From Anaerolineaceae bacterium (GTDB taxonomy: Bacteria; Chloroflexota; Anaerolineae; Anaerolineales; Anaerolineaceae): a stretch of 64,000 nt of DNA. Where the stretch lies: assembly GCA_016841445.1 (NCBI GenBank), contig JAENZD010000001.1, positions 1,302,001 to 1,366,000 of the forward strand, in the 5' to 3' direction. The translations under genes were made by a program, and so were the position numbers. The notes beneath the pieces are model-generated. The model searched no databases. It was not told the DNA's origin and saw only the letters and a list, made by a program, of their open reading frames with translations. This document shows positions 45,060-54,073 of this stretch, piece after piece; the stretch's first letter is position 1; each line of letters begins with the position of its first letter.

Positions 45060-45803
45060 CTAAATTTCAGGCCTTTTCCCGAAAATCTCAGTCCCAATCC
45101 GGACGATCGTCGCACCTTCCTGGATAGCAACCTCATAATCAAAACTCGTGCCGATGGAAAGTTCATGCCAGGATATCTTTGACAGGTTGCTCTGCAGAAA
45201 TGCTTGCAACCGGTTCAGCTTCTTGTAAACGGGACGAGATTGTTCGGGGTCTTCAAATAACGGGGGCATGGTCATCAATCCCTGGACAGTCAGGTTTTCG
45301 TACAGCGTAATTTGGGTTAGCTGTGAAGCGAGAGTATCCCAATCCTTTTCGTCATATGCCGGAAACCCAAATTTGCTTTCCTCTCCAGTGAGGTTGATTT
45401 CGATCAGAACTGATATATTTTTCTCAAGTTCTCCTGCATACCGGTTCAAATATCTGGCGATTTTCAAACGATCGACCGAATGAACCTTATCGAAATACTC
45501 ACAAACCGTCCTGGCTTTCCGGCTTTGGATATGACCGATCATATGCCATTCAATATTTTGCTCAGTCTTAAGTGCCTGTATTTTCTCAACAGCCTGCTCA
45601 GGGTAATTTTCGCCAAAACAATTGAGCCCAGCTTTAATTCCAGCGCTGACCATTTCAATCGGCAGCAGCTTGGTCACCGCGACCAGTTTGATCTCATCAA
45701 TGGACCGTCCAGCTTTTTCCGCGGCAGATACCATTCTTGATTGCACCGACTTTAAGTTAATCTCTATTTGGGAGATTCTCTCCTGCAAGTCTTCCTGTGC
45801 CAT
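45060..45803 (-). CDS. yggS: YggS/PLPBP pyridoxal-phosphate homeostasis protein
   Basis: A 247-residue alanine-racemase-fold protein that binds PLP. The lysine is in LVAVTKLLPIEM (about 41-52), followed by CFGENYPEQAVEKI and WHMIGHIQSRKA, and GTSFDYEVAIQEGATIVRIG at the end. It has no enzyme activity in known members and buffers PLP and amino-acid pools. It sits between pgeF and yggT, a common arrangement. Confidence 0.95.
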   Translation of the reverse strand: MAQEDLQERISQIEINLKSVQSRMVSAAEKAGRSIDEIKLVAVTKLLPIEMVSAGIKAGLNCFGENYPEQAVEKIQALKTEQNIEWHMIGHIQSRKARTVCEYFDKVHSVDRLKIARYLNRYAGELEKNISVLIEINLTGEESKFGFPAYDEKDWDTLASQLTQITLYENLTVQGLMTMPPLFEDPEQSRPVYKKLNRLQAFLQSNLSKISWHELSIGTSFDYEVAIQEGATIVRIGTEIFGKRPEI

Positions 45804-45815
45804 TTGTCCCTCAAA

Positions 45816-46604
45816 TTAATTATCCAGGATTTTCATTAAAACACCAAACCGACCGGTTTTCCCATTTTCTTGTCTATGGGAGAACCAATCATCGAGATTA
45901 CAGGCTGTGCATAACCCGGCAGTTTCTATTTCTTTAACACCCGCAGATTCAAGCGTCGATCGGTTAGCCGCCCACAAATTAAGATATTTATGCCCATCAT
46001 GATCTTCAAAAAATTCATCAGCTTTTTCACCAAAATTTTCCCGAAATGAGCTGTAAACCTCAGGGCCAACTTCATAACAATTCTGGCATATCGAAGGGCC
46101 AATCCCCGCCAGGATATGCTCTGGTTTTGAGTCAAAACATGTTTGCATTTTCTCAACGGCTGCCTGTGCAATCTTTTGATTGGTCCCCTGCCAACCGGCA
46201 TGCACGATACCAATCACCTTTTTCTCGGTATCCATCAGAAGAATGGGAACACAATCCGCAAACCGCATAAACAATGTAATCTCCGGTTTATCTGTTAAAA
46301 TGCCATCTGCCTTCGAATGTAAAGTATTTGGTTCTCGCGGGGCTTCTCCACAGATGATACGAGTACCATGCACCTGCCAAACGTCGAGGCGAGAGGCATA
46401 ATCGTAATTAAAAACATGATAGATTTTCTCGTGATTCTTTAAAACTGCTTTCGGATCATCCCCAACCGTTCCGCCAGTGTTCAGGCTTTCAAAAGGTGGC
46501 TGGCTGAATCCGCCCCTTCTTGTGAGAATGGCATGAAATATGGGTTGCCTTTCAAAAATATCAAATTGAAAATAGCGAAGGCCACCTTTTTCTTTGAAGC
46601 CCAT
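45816..46604 (-). CDS. pgeF: Multicopper-oxidase-like laccase/purine nucleoside phosphorylase (YfiH/PgeF family)
   Basis: A 262-residue DUF152 protein. Metal and active-site residues lie in FMRFADCVPILLMDTE, GIVHAGWQGTNQKIAQAAVEKM (in part VHAGWQGTNQ) and TAGLCTACNLDDWFSHRQE (in part CTACNLDDWFSHR). Family members were called polyphenol oxidases. Some act as purine nucleoside phosphorylases or peptidoglycan-editing factors. It lies 12 bp before yggS and 3 bp after the DUF2085 gene. Confidence 0.9.
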   Translation of the reverse strand: MGFKEKGGLRYFQFDIFERQPIFHAILTRRGGFSQPPFESLNTGGTVGDDPKAVLKNHEKIYHVFNYDYASRLDVWQVHGTRIICGEAPREPNTLHSKADGILTDKPEITLFMRFADCVPILLMDTEKKVIGIVHAGWQGTNQKIAQAAVEKMQTCFDSKPEHILAGIGPSICQNCYEVGPEVYSSFRENFGEKADEFFEDHDGHKYLNLWAANRSTLESAGVKEIETAGLCTACNLDDWFSHRQENGKTGRFGVLMKILDN

Positions 46605-46607
46605 TTG

Positions 46608-47612
46608 CTATTCACGTCCTTCTTCATCAATCTGATCAGTCACGGCCGTTTTTAAATTCATTTCATACCGGTTATCTTTTACCGATTCCTCAAGATAGGG
46701 AAACCCAAACCAGGCAGTAGCCAGGCCAAAAAGTCCACCGGTCAGAGTTCTCAAAAATGGTGTGCTTTCCCTGAGCGGCAGCCAGCTAAAAATTGCAAAA
46801 CCGGATTGCCCAAGAAGTTGTGAGAATCCATCCAACCCAATCGGGCCCAACCCGATGATCAGCCAGAGATACCAGGGCAAAGGTTTAATCTTCTTGCCCG
46901 TTATTGAAAAAATAGCACCAAAAAGGAATATAAAACCATAAATAGCAACATCACGCTCACACAGGGCGATTTTATATCCAAGAGTTTCATTTCCAAGGAA
47001 ATCTCTGGCTGTTGCTAGGTCAAATTCGTCATGACCCGTCGCTTCAGAATAAGTCATAACACCTTCAACACCGGCCAGTTCTCTTGGATAGTAAGGTTGC
47101 TCGCCAAACAAGAAAAATGAGCGGAAAGCAAGTTGGTGGCAGAGAGGACGGTAAATCTTATAGATCGTTCTTCCTGGTTTCTCCCAACCTATCTGCATAA
47201 AAATGGGCGCTAGGACGGCCAAAAAGACGTAGAGAAAAGCAAAACCGTTCAAAATGACCATATAATGGTTCGAAAACCACCTTGAAAATCGGTCTGACTT
47301 TGTCATAGCAAGCGGTTTGGTGATACGTTCTTCCATAACTACATTTTTATTTGATTTAGCTTCCTTAAGTTTGGCATCCGCTTTTATGAATGCTGTTTCG
47401 ATCTCTGTAACATCAAATTCCCATAATAAGCGATAAATACCAATATCCAGAACAGGTGCCTTCTCCCCAAATTCCTCTGCTAAAATCTCATCTTCGTTGA
47501 TGTTGATTACGTGCAGTTGGTGTGGAAAGGATTCTTTGAATTGCTTTAAATCTGTTTTGATCTGATCAATTCTTGGGTCGTTAGCTGTTATATATAAAAT
47601 CACCTGTAACAT
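46608..47612 (-). CDS. DUF2085 membrane protein with an N-terminal thioredoxin-like domain
   Basis: A 334-residue fusion. The first 80 residues resemble the glutaredoxin-like DUF836 fold (VILYITANDPRIDQIKTDLK, ending with EKAPVLDIGIYRLLW) but have no active-site cysteines. From about 115 it is a multispanning DUF2085 domain with YRPLCHQLAFRSFFLFGEQ, ALCERDVAIYGFIFLFGA and GPIGLDGFSQLLG. It starts in a TAATG overlap with tlpA and follows ccdA, which suggests a thiol or metal role at the membrane. Function is not established. Confidence 0.82.
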   Translation of the reverse strand: MLQVILYITANDPRIDQIKTDLKQFKESFPHQLHVININEDEILAEEFGEKAPVLDIGIYRLLWEFDVTEIETAFIKADAKLKEAKSNKNVVMEERITKPLAMTKSDRFSRWFSNHYMVILNGFAFLYVFLAVLAPIFMQIGWEKPGRTIYKIYRPLCHQLAFRSFFLFGEQPYYPRELAGVEGVMTYSEATGHDEFDLATARDFLGNETLGYKIALCERDVAIYGFIFLFGAIFSITGKKIKPLPWYLWLIIGLGPIGLDGFSQLLGQSGFAIFSWLPLRESTPFLRTLTGGLFGLATAWFGFPYLEESVKDNRYEMNLKTAVTDQIDEEGRE

Positions 47613-48247
47613 TAATCGATACCCATCCTCTCAAGATACGTTGCCAATAAACTCTCTGTCAATTCACCAATATGCATCGCTTGCAGGTTACCCGCAGGAC
47701 CAACAAAATAGGTCGTTGGGAGTCCCCTGACCTTATAGCGTTCGCCAATAGAAGTATCAAGGTCAACCAAAAAAGTGATTGCATCTGAAAACTGAGAAGA
47801 AAATGATTTAACTACTTCTACCTCTTCTCCGCTGTTGATGGCTAAGACAACGAGTTCTTCAGCGTATTTTTCCCCAAATTCCTGGAAAATCGGCATTTCT
47901 GCGCGGCATGGAGGGCACCAGGTTGCCCAAAAATTGACAATCACAATTTTCCCTTGAAAATCCGATAATGATATTAAATCCCCATCAGGATTCATCAATT
48001 CAAAATCGGGGGCAGCGATTTCCGAATTTTCCTGGGTTTGCAATGCTTGTTCCTGGCTTTGCAATGATTGATCCTGGCTTTGCACTTGATCTTGTTCCGG
48101 TGATGGCGAAACCTTTTCTGTGGTTTGTGTTTCTTCGGATCCGGAACCGTCAAAAATCTCACCATTGATTAAGGCATAAATGACGAACCCTAAACCAATG
48201 ATCAGCACTACCACTAAACCTTCAACGATCCATTTGTGCTTTTTCAA
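47612..48247 (-). CDS. TlpA/ResA-type membrane-anchored thiol-disulfide protein
   Basis: A 211-residue protein. An N-terminal membrane helix (about 8-28) acts as anchor. A low-complexity Gln/Ser/Glu linker of about 45 residues includes a threefold 7-residue repeat. The thioredoxin domain follows, with NFWATWCPPCRAEMP as active site and RGLPTTYFVGPAG as cis-Pro loop. It reduces protein or cytochrome disulfides outside the membrane, with electrons from CcdA encoded 22 bp upstream. Confidence 0.93.
   Translation of the reverse strand: MKKHKWIVEGLVVVLIIGLGFVIYALINGEIFDGSGSEETQTTEKVSPSPEQDQVQSQDQSLQSQEQALQTQENSEIAAPDFELMNPDGDLISLSDFQGKIVIVNFWATWCPPCRAEMPIFQEFGEKYAEELVVLAINSGEEVEVVKSFSSQFSDAITFLVDLDTSIGERYKVRGLPTTYFVGPAGNLQAMHIGELTESLLATYLERMGID
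48031..48093. repeat. Three 21-bp tandem units inside tlpA
   Basis: Units start at 48031, 48052 and 48073, each beginning CCTGG-TTTGCA. They encode the Gln-rich heptad (such as SQDQSLQ) of the TlpA linker. The copies differ at a few bases. In-frame repeats like this can vary in number between strains. Confidence 0.8.
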
Positions 48248-48269
48248 AGCGTCTCCAAAGATTGCCGCA

Positions 48270-48995
48270 TTAAATACCGAAATCGATCAGTGAATCAAAT
48301 GTTATTAAACGCTGATAAATACCCAGGAACAGCATCACGCCAACAACAATCAAAAGTACACCCATAATGATTTGGGTAATTCGCATGGCTTTGTTGTATT
48401 TTTTTAATATTGTAGTGACCCAACCGACTCCGAGGGCAGCAACCAGGAAAGGGATAGCCATACCTATTGAATAAAAACTAAGTAAACCAATACCTAAACC
48501 AATATTTGCCTGCTGTACTGCCAATGTTAAAATTAATCCAAGGGTTGGTCCGACGCAAGGAGACCAACCTGCAGAGAAGAAAATTCCCATGACGAAAGAT
48601 GAAAAAAGGCTTCTCCCTTTACCAATTTTTGTTTGCGGGCGAATATCATAATCAAGGAAGGGGATTTTAATCAATTCAGTCATATGCAAACCGAATAAAA
48701 TAATCACAACTCCACCAATTTTTGCGAGAATATCCCTTGCTTCAAAGAAGAATTGACTTAATGCAGAAAAAGCTGCACCCAGGATGATGAAAACAAACGC
48801 AAAACCCAAAACAAAGAACAAGCCGTGGAGAAAGGTCAACAACCGTTCAGATTTTTTCCCCTGGTCAGCCTGGGAGAGAGATCTTCCGCCAAGGTACCCA
48901 ATGTAAGCAGGGACAAGCGAAAATACGCAGGGTGAAAAGAACGAGGCTAAACCCGCTAAGAACGCTAACCCTATCGAGACATTGAACCCATCCAT
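48270..48995 (-). CDS. ccdA: CcdA, transmembrane thiol electron carrier
   Basis: A 241-residue protein with six predicted helices. The two redox cysteines lie in FFSPCVFSLVPAYIGYL (helix 1) and GWSPCVGPTLG (helix 4). CcdA passes reducing power from cytoplasmic thioredoxin to membrane-anchored TlpA proteins. It is followed by tlpA. No other cytochrome c maturation genes are seen in the window. Confidence 0.93.
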   Translation of the reverse strand: MDGFNVSIGLAFLAGLASFFSPCVFSLVPAYIGYLGGRSLSQADQGKKSERLLTFLHGLFFVLGFAFVFIILGAAFSALSQFFFEARDILAKIGGVVIILFGLHMTELIKIPFLDYDIRPQTKIGKGRSLFSSFVMGIFFSAGWSPCVGPTLGLILTLAVQQANIGLGIGLLSFYSIGMAIPFLVAALGVGWVTTILKKYNKAMRITQIIMGVLLIVVGVMLFLGIYQRLITFDSLIDFGI

Positions 48996-49006
48996 ATATC
49001 TTTCCC

Positions 49007-50146
49007 TCAGCCTTCAATGACTTCTACAAGGGTTGATTTTTTGCCATCGCCAGCCATCCAATCACCAGGGAAATACGGCACGCCAGGCTCAGTCCATCGC
49101 CAGACCCATTTTGCATCCTCGGGACGGGCGTTGACACAGCCATGTGATCGTGCGGTTCCGTAGTAATTGTGCCAAAAAGTCGAGTGGACCGCTGCACCGT
49201 TGTTGTCGAATAAGGTTGTCCAACCGATACCTGGTATATCGTAATTACCGACCGCAGCGCCAGCGCTCATATGGGTTGAAAGCGATTTGCGCCAGATCGT
49301 ATGGACTCCAGGTGGCGTAAGCCATTTTCCTTCTTCACCAATCCCCCCTGTCGTGACTTTCGTATAAAAAACTTCTTTGCCATCTTCAAGGCAGGATAGC
49401 GTTTGATATCGAAGGTCTACCAGTACGCGTTTATTCCCGGCATCAGGATGAATAGGTGCAACATCTTCCGGTGTAATCTGCCGGCAAATTTCAGCATTTA
49501 CCCAGTATGAATCATCATAAGCCCCATATAATTGCTTCAGCAGATATTGTGTTTTCCCAGTTTCAGGACTTTGCCGAATACCATAAGCCCAGAACACCTG
49601 GGAATAATACAATCGTGGGCGAATCGTTTCTCGGATCCAATATTGATAGGATGCTTTTGATCCTGTTAGCTCCAGGTCAGTGAAAGGTGTGACAATCTCA
49701 ACCCACATGCCCGGGTTTCCATCCGATTGTATCGGGAATGCTGTAAGTGGTTGCTGCGGTAAATGTTGTGTCTTTTGCACATATTCTGCGTATATATAAC
49801 CGTCTGATGTCTCAACCCAACGCTGGTTGATTCGATTACCATCAATTTGAGAAGCAATAACTTCCTGCTTCCATTCAAATACATCGTCAAACCATGCAGT
49901 ACCCACAACCGGGGCATCCCAATAGGGTTCACTTTTAATATCAAAACGTGCGCCAGGATATCCAGCACAAATTCGGCCAAGCCATTTACCTTCCGGGAAA
50001 ATCGGCGTTTCAGGATCATCCTGGAGCAGGTTGATCCCCTTCGCTAATGCTCTTCCTGTGATTCCACCCGATAAGGCTAAGCCACCAAATGTTAATCCAG
50101 TAAGCTTTAGAAACTCGCGGCGTGATAATTGATCTTTATGTTTCAT
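49007..50146 (-). CDS. L,D-transpeptidase (YkuD) with Tat signal
   Basis: A 379-residue exported protein. The N-terminus has the twin-arginine motif SRREFLKLTGLTFGG followed by a hydrophobic stretch. The C-terminal YkuD domain has HSTFWHNYYGTARSHGCVNA with the catalytic Cys near residue 337. It should make 3-3 cross-links or attach proteins to peptidoglycan. ATG at 50146 is preferred over an in-frame TTG at 50167 because it places the Tat motif at the usual distance. It lies between hutH and ccdA. Confidence 0.9.
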   Translation of the reverse strand: MKHKDQLSRREFLKLTGLTFGGLALSGGITGRALAKGINLLQDDPETPIFPEGKWLGRICAGYPGARFDIKSEPYWDAPVVGTAWFDDVFEWKQEVIASQIDGNRINQRWVETSDGYIYAEYVQKTQHLPQQPLTAFPIQSDGNPGMWVEIVTPFTDLELTGSKASYQYWIRETIRPRLYYSQVFWAYGIRQSPETGKTQYLLKQLYGAYDDSYWVNAEICRQITPEDVAPIHPDAGNKRVLVDLRYQTLSCLEDGKEVFYTKVTTGGIGEEGKWLTPPGVHTIWRKSLSTHMSAGAAVGNYDIPGIGWTTLFDNNGAAVHSTFWHNYYGTARSHGCVNARPEDAKWVWRWTEPGVPYFPGDWMAGDGKKSTLVEVIEG

Positions 50147-50189
50147 AATCTGATTAAAATAATCCAATTTATCTATATTGTCAATAATT

Positions 50190-51728
50190 CTATGATATTT
50201 CTAATAATCTGTCAAAAATGCTGGTTTTTAGCTGATCAATTTCAGGACCCCACCAGGCATCACCGGCTTGATAGGCAACAACATCCCTGATCATTTTATA
50301 TGCCCTACCAGTACCCTCCCCAAAAACCACATCAGGGTTCTGCCGTAACCGCAGGTCCAATGCTCTAGCCGCAGTATAAAGCTCAATCGCTAAAACATGG
50401 GCAGTATTTGCAATGATCTCTCTCGTATGCCGGGCAGCGGTCATCGAATTTGCATTATGATCTTCTTGTTCCGCAGAAGTTGGCAGCGAGTGGACTGAAT
50501 CGGGTGTGGCAAGGGTTTGATTTTCCAACACTAGGGACGCTGCTGTATATTGAGGCATCATCAATCCAGAATTTAGTCCTGCTGCGGACAATCGGTCCAC
50601 CAGCATGGGCGGCAGGTCCGCATTGAGGTGACCATCCGTCAAGCGGAATGTGCGTCTTTCTGATATCGAGGAAATCTCCGTTATCGCTATTCCCAGGAAA
50701 TCCATCACCATCCCAACTGGTTCGCCGTGAAAATTTCCGCCAGAAACAGCAACGCCTGGGTCAAATAAAAGCGGATTATCTGTGGCAGCGTTGACTTCAG
50801 TCTCAATGATCTTTCTAACAAAATCCACTGTATCCCACGCCGCACCTTGCACTTGAGGCGCGCACCTCAGGGAATAGGCGTCCTGGACCCTTCCATATCC
50901 ATCTATCAAAGAACTATTCTTCGTGAGCTGGCGAATGATTTCAGCCACCCGTATCTGGCCTTTGTGCCCTCTTGCCTGGTGAAGCCTTTCATCAAACGCA
51001 CATGAACAGCCCATCACCGCTTCAAGCGACATCCCCAACGAAATTTCTGCGATCTTCAATAATTTTTCAGCATCGAAAACTGCTAATGCGGCTATGGCAG
51101 CAGAAAAAGTAGCACCATTATTTAAAGCCAAACCTTCTTTGGCCGCCAGGATCACGCGCTTTAAGCCTGCTCTTTTCATCGCTGCTTTACCAGAAAGGAT
51201 TTTGCCCTCAAACTTAGCCTGCCCTGATTCACTGTCAAGATCTTTTTCATCTGTTGTGATCACCAACGCAAGGTGTGATAACGGTCCCAAATCACCGGAT
51301 GAACCCAATGATCCCTGGGATGGGATAATCGGGGTAACATTGCGATTTAGCAACGCTAACAAGGTTTCCACAATCTCAATTCTTACCCCTGAATATCCTT
51401 TCGATAGGGTATTAGCTCGAACCAGAATCGCTGCTCTCACAACCTCATCCGATAATGCTTGACCTGTCCCAACAGCATGACTGAGGATTAGATTTCGGCT
51501 CAGCTTTGCAGAATCCTCAGAGGGAATTTGATGCTCGGCAAAAATACCAAAACCAGTATTAATACCGTAAACAGGATCCCCTTGCTCTACGATTGCATCC
51601 ACCCAACCCCGCGCTGTTTGTATCGCTTTTCGAGCCGAATTTGCCAACTCAACTTTAGCGCCATGCCGGGAAACCGCAACAATTTCCTCTATTGTCAATT
51701 GCTGGCCATCAATCATCACAGATTTCAA
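50190..51728 (-). CDS. hutH: Histidine ammonia-lyase-like MIO enzyme
   Basis: A 512-residue aromatic amino acid lyase family protein. YGINTGFGIFAEHQ (54-67) holds the catalytic Tyr, and ILSHAVGTG follows. The MIO-forming tripeptide is Ser143-Ser144-Gly145 in GSLGSSGDLGPLSH, where most members have Ala-Ser-Gly. GNFHGEPVGMVMDFLG and SAEQEDHNANSM are also present. It deaminates His to urocanate in the classic pathway, but no hutU, hutI or hutG is nearby, so another substrate is possible. The start is TTG with GAGGAG 7 bases upstream. Confidence 0.85.
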   Translation of the reverse strand: MKSVMIDGQQLTIEEIVAVSRHGAKVELANSARKAIQTARGWVDAIVEQGDPVYGINTGFGIFAEHQIPSEDSAKLSRNLILSHAVGTGQALSDEVVRAAILVRANTLSKGYSGVRIEIVETLLALLNRNVTPIIPSQGSLGSSGDLGPLSHLALVITTDEKDLDSESGQAKFEGKILSGKAAMKRAGLKRVILAAKEGLALNNGATFSAAIAALAVFDAEKLLKIAEISLGMSLEAVMGCSCAFDERLHQARGHKGQIRVAEIIRQLTKNSSLIDGYGRVQDAYSLRCAPQVQGAAWDTVDFVRKIIETEVNAATDNPLLFDPGVAVSGGNFHGEPVGMVMDFLGIAITEISSISERRTFRLTDGHLNADLPPMLVDRLSAAGLNSGLMMPQYTAASLVLENQTLATPDSVHSLPTSAEQEDHNANSMTAARHTREIIANTAHVLAIELYTAARALDLRLRQNPDVVFGEGTGRAYKMIRDVVAYQAGDAWWGPEIDQLKTSIFDRLLEIS

Positions 51729-51743
51729 GTCGTCTCTCCTCGA

Positions 51744-52451
51744 CTAAAATAATAGCAAACCCAGAAGTACAGAAACAAGGGGTACGGTGATATTATCAAT
51801 ATCTTCAAAGGGCAAAGATTCAACCAGGGTCGTTATAACTGCGATCAGGCCAATGGGAAACAAGTAGCTTTTGATTGGCTCAGGGAAAAAACCCTGCAAA
51901 ACAAAAACCCATAAGATTAAGATCGAAAAAACAAATCCACCAATCAACATAGTCAGGGAACCGGCAACACTTTTCTTTGGAGACCAGGGGAGTTTCTTAC
52001 TTTTGATCCGTTTCCCGATGAGATCCGCCATACCATCCCCGCCACATAAAAACATTAGTGCTACAATCCCTGAGGGCGAATCCCGCCAAAACAGGATGGT
52101 CAACAGAACAAATGCGAGACCGTAATAGAGAGGCCCTCTCAGGATCTCACGGCGATCTCCAGTTCTTGACATTGCGTCCACAGCCGATGGGTCACGAATC
52201 ACCCCAAACCCAACCAGGGCAAACTGCAGCGTAATGCCCAACGGGATAATTGCCGCAAGGAAAGGTGCAGAAGGTGTATCAGAAAAGAACAACCAGCATA
52301 AAACAAAAATTGGCCCAGTTCCAATATGGATGATTTTCCGGCTGATAGCGGATGGGATCCAGCCCTTGTGAGCAAAAAAATTATTGACCCTGAGCCAGGC
52401 TAAAGCAATGGCAAGTGTGATAATCAGTGCAATGAAATTATTCTGAATCAT
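51744..52451 (-). CDS. Phytol/dolichol kinase-like membrane protein (CDP-alcohol kinase family)
   Basis: A 235-residue protein with about seven membrane helices. The family pattern appears as SRKIIHIGTGPIFVLCW, FLCGGDGMADLIGKRIKSKK and LPWSPKKSVAGSLTMLIGG. Members phosphorylate polyprenols, phytol or farnesol with CTP. In bacteria this may recycle prenyl alcohols. It lies 15 bp before hutH and 27 bp after smpB in the same transcript direction. Confidence 0.82.
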   Translation of the reverse strand: MIQNNFIALIITLAIALAWLRVNNFFAHKGWIPSAISRKIIHIGTGPIFVLCWLFFSDTPSAPFLAAIIPLGITLQFALVGFGVIRDPSAVDAMSRTGDRREILRGPLYYGLAFVLLTILFWRDSPSGIVALMFLCGGDGMADLIGKRIKSKKLPWSPKKSVAGSLTMLIGGFVFSILILWVFVLQGFFPEPIKSYLFPIGLIAVITTLVESLPFEDIDNITVPLVSVLLGLLLF

Positions 52452-52478
52452 TCTCTCTGGACTGCTCCTGGAAAAATA

Positions 52479-52952
52479 TTAATCCTGATCTCGGTGTTTA
52501 CTGCGATGGTCAAGAACCCGGTCAACTTCCCGAGCCATATCTCGTTTTTTTATATCCTGGCGTTTGTCATACTGCCGTTTTCCTTTTGCCAGGGCTATTT
52601 CAAGTTTTGCCAGCCCATTTTTCAGGTACATCTTGGTTGGAACAATGGTCATTCCTTTTAACCTGACGCCATCCCACAAGGTATTAATTTCTCGTTTATG
52701 AAGTAATAACCGCCGCTCGCGTTCCGGATCATGGTTAAAAACACTCGCCTGATCATAAGGGGCAATATTCGCGCCCACCAACCATGCTTGTTTTCCATTG
52801 GTCCGAATATAAGATTCAGCTAAAGATACCTGTCGGGCTCTGATCGATTTGATTTCAGTGCCCTTGAGTTCAACACCTGCTTCAAACCGGTCAAAGAGTT
52901 CATATTCAAATTTTGCTTTTCTGTTTTGTGAAACGATTTTAATGCCATCCAT
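52479..52952 (-). CDS. smpB: SmpB, tmRNA-binding protein
   Basis: A 157-residue SmpB of normal length. NRKAKFEYELFDRFEAGVEL, GTEIKSIRARQVSLAESYI and LAKGKRQYDKRQDIKKRD are diagnostic. It brings tmRNA to stalled ribosomes. It appears to be the first gene of the long minus-strand run to yggT. I looked for tmRNA (ssrA) next to it and did not see one. Confidence 0.97.
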   Translation of the reverse strand: MDGIKIVSQNRKAKFEYELFDRFEAGVELKGTEIKSIRARQVSLAESYIRTNGKQAWLVGANIAPYDQASVFNHDPERERRLLLHKREINTLWDGVRLKGMTIVPTKMYLKNGLAKLEIALAKGKRQYDKRQDIKKRDMAREVDRVLDHRSKHRDQD

Positions 52953-53114
52953 AGTGCTTTATTTTAGCACAGACTGACTCATAGTAAAACCAGGCTGTAG
53001 AAATAGCCCTGTAACACCAATATTAACCGATTGACCAGTTAAGGCTAGATGAACGGTTGGTATAATTAACGCAAAATAAGGATTTTAAAAAGTATTAAAA
53101 GGGAGTTACAAATC

Positions 53115-54044
53115 GTGGAAATAACATTGGCATTGGGTGGTGGTGGGGTTCGCGGCGTTGCACACATTGGTGTCCTGAGAGCATTGGAACATAATAATCT
53201 AAAAATAAAAGCAATCGCTGGAACAAGTGCTGGTGGTTTGGTCGGTGCAGTTTATGCTGCCGGGTACAGCACAGAAAAGATTCAAGCAGCAATTGAAGAG
53301 TTAAACCAGAATCGTTCATTTTCTCGAAATTCGGATGACCACCCTTCATTGTTAGGTATATCCTGGGTCTCAAAGAAACTCTCAGAACTGTTGGGAGACA
53401 TGACATTCGACGACCTAAAAATTCCATATGCGGCAACAGCAGTCAGTCTTCAGAGCGGAAAAGAGATCATCCTACATGAAGGGAAGGTTCTGGATGCTGT
53501 ATGCGCAACAATCGCTATCCCAGGGGTATTCCCTAGCCAGGAAATCGGTGGAAGGGTTTTGGTTGATGGTGGCGTCCTCGACCCCGTTCCGGTCAGGCTC
53601 GCTCGTTGGATGCGGCCCGACCTGCCGGTTGTTGCCGTACAATTGCACACAATCCCGGAAGATTATGAGCCGGAAGAAGCCAGCTTTTCTCTTCCAATTC
53701 CGATACCAGGCCCCTCATCCATCATCGATAGGCTAACCCAACTGCGTCCTGTTCAGGCTTTTAAAATTTTCACCCGATCCATTGAAGTAAGTGGTCAACA
53801 TTTGACAGAATTAAACATGAAGCTCTACAGACCTGAGGTGATCATCTCACCCCCGGTTGGCCATATTGGTGTTCTCCAGAAAATGAATATTGATGAACTT
53901 ATAAAAATCGGCTGGGATACAACAAATGAAACAATAGAGCAGATAAAATCAGAGGCGAACTGGATGAAAAAGATCCAACGAAAAGTCAAACACCAGATCA
54001 ACCCCGAACCATACCCGGCGTATTGGGCTAACGTTAAAAAATAA
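53115..54044 (+). CDS. Patatin-like phospholipase (RssA/YchK type)
   Basis: A 309-residue patatin. The oxyanion loop is LALGGGGVRGVAHIGVLRAL, the nucleophile Ser lies in AGTSAGGLVGA and the catalytic Asp in LVDGGVLDPVPV. GTG at 53115 has GGGAG 9 bases upstream. No signal peptide is seen, so it acts in the cytoplasm or at the inner membrane face. It is followed 29 bp on by a second serine hydrolase, and the two may act on the same lipids. Confidence 0.92.
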   Translation: MEITLALGGGGVRGVAHIGVLRALEHNNLKIKAIAGTSAGGLVGAVYAAGYSTEKIQAAIEELNQNRSFSRNSDDHPSLLGISWVSKKLSELLGDMTFDDLKIPYAATAVSLQSGKEIILHEGKVLDAVCATIAIPGVFPSQEIGGRVLVDGGVLDPVPVRLARWMRPDLPVVAVQLHTIPEDYEPEEASFSLPIPIPGPSSIIDRLTQLRPVQAFKIFTRSIEVSGQHLTELNMKLYRPEVIISPPVGHIGVLQKMNIDELIKIGWDTTNETIEQIKSEANWMKKIQRKVKHQINPEPYPAYWANVKK

Positions 54045-54073
54045 ACTTTTTAAAACTGTAAGGCCTTTCAGTC

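Noticed and set aside
52953-53114. Possible tmRNA next to smpB
   Set aside because: No tRNA-Ala-like ends or tag reading frame could be found in this interval.
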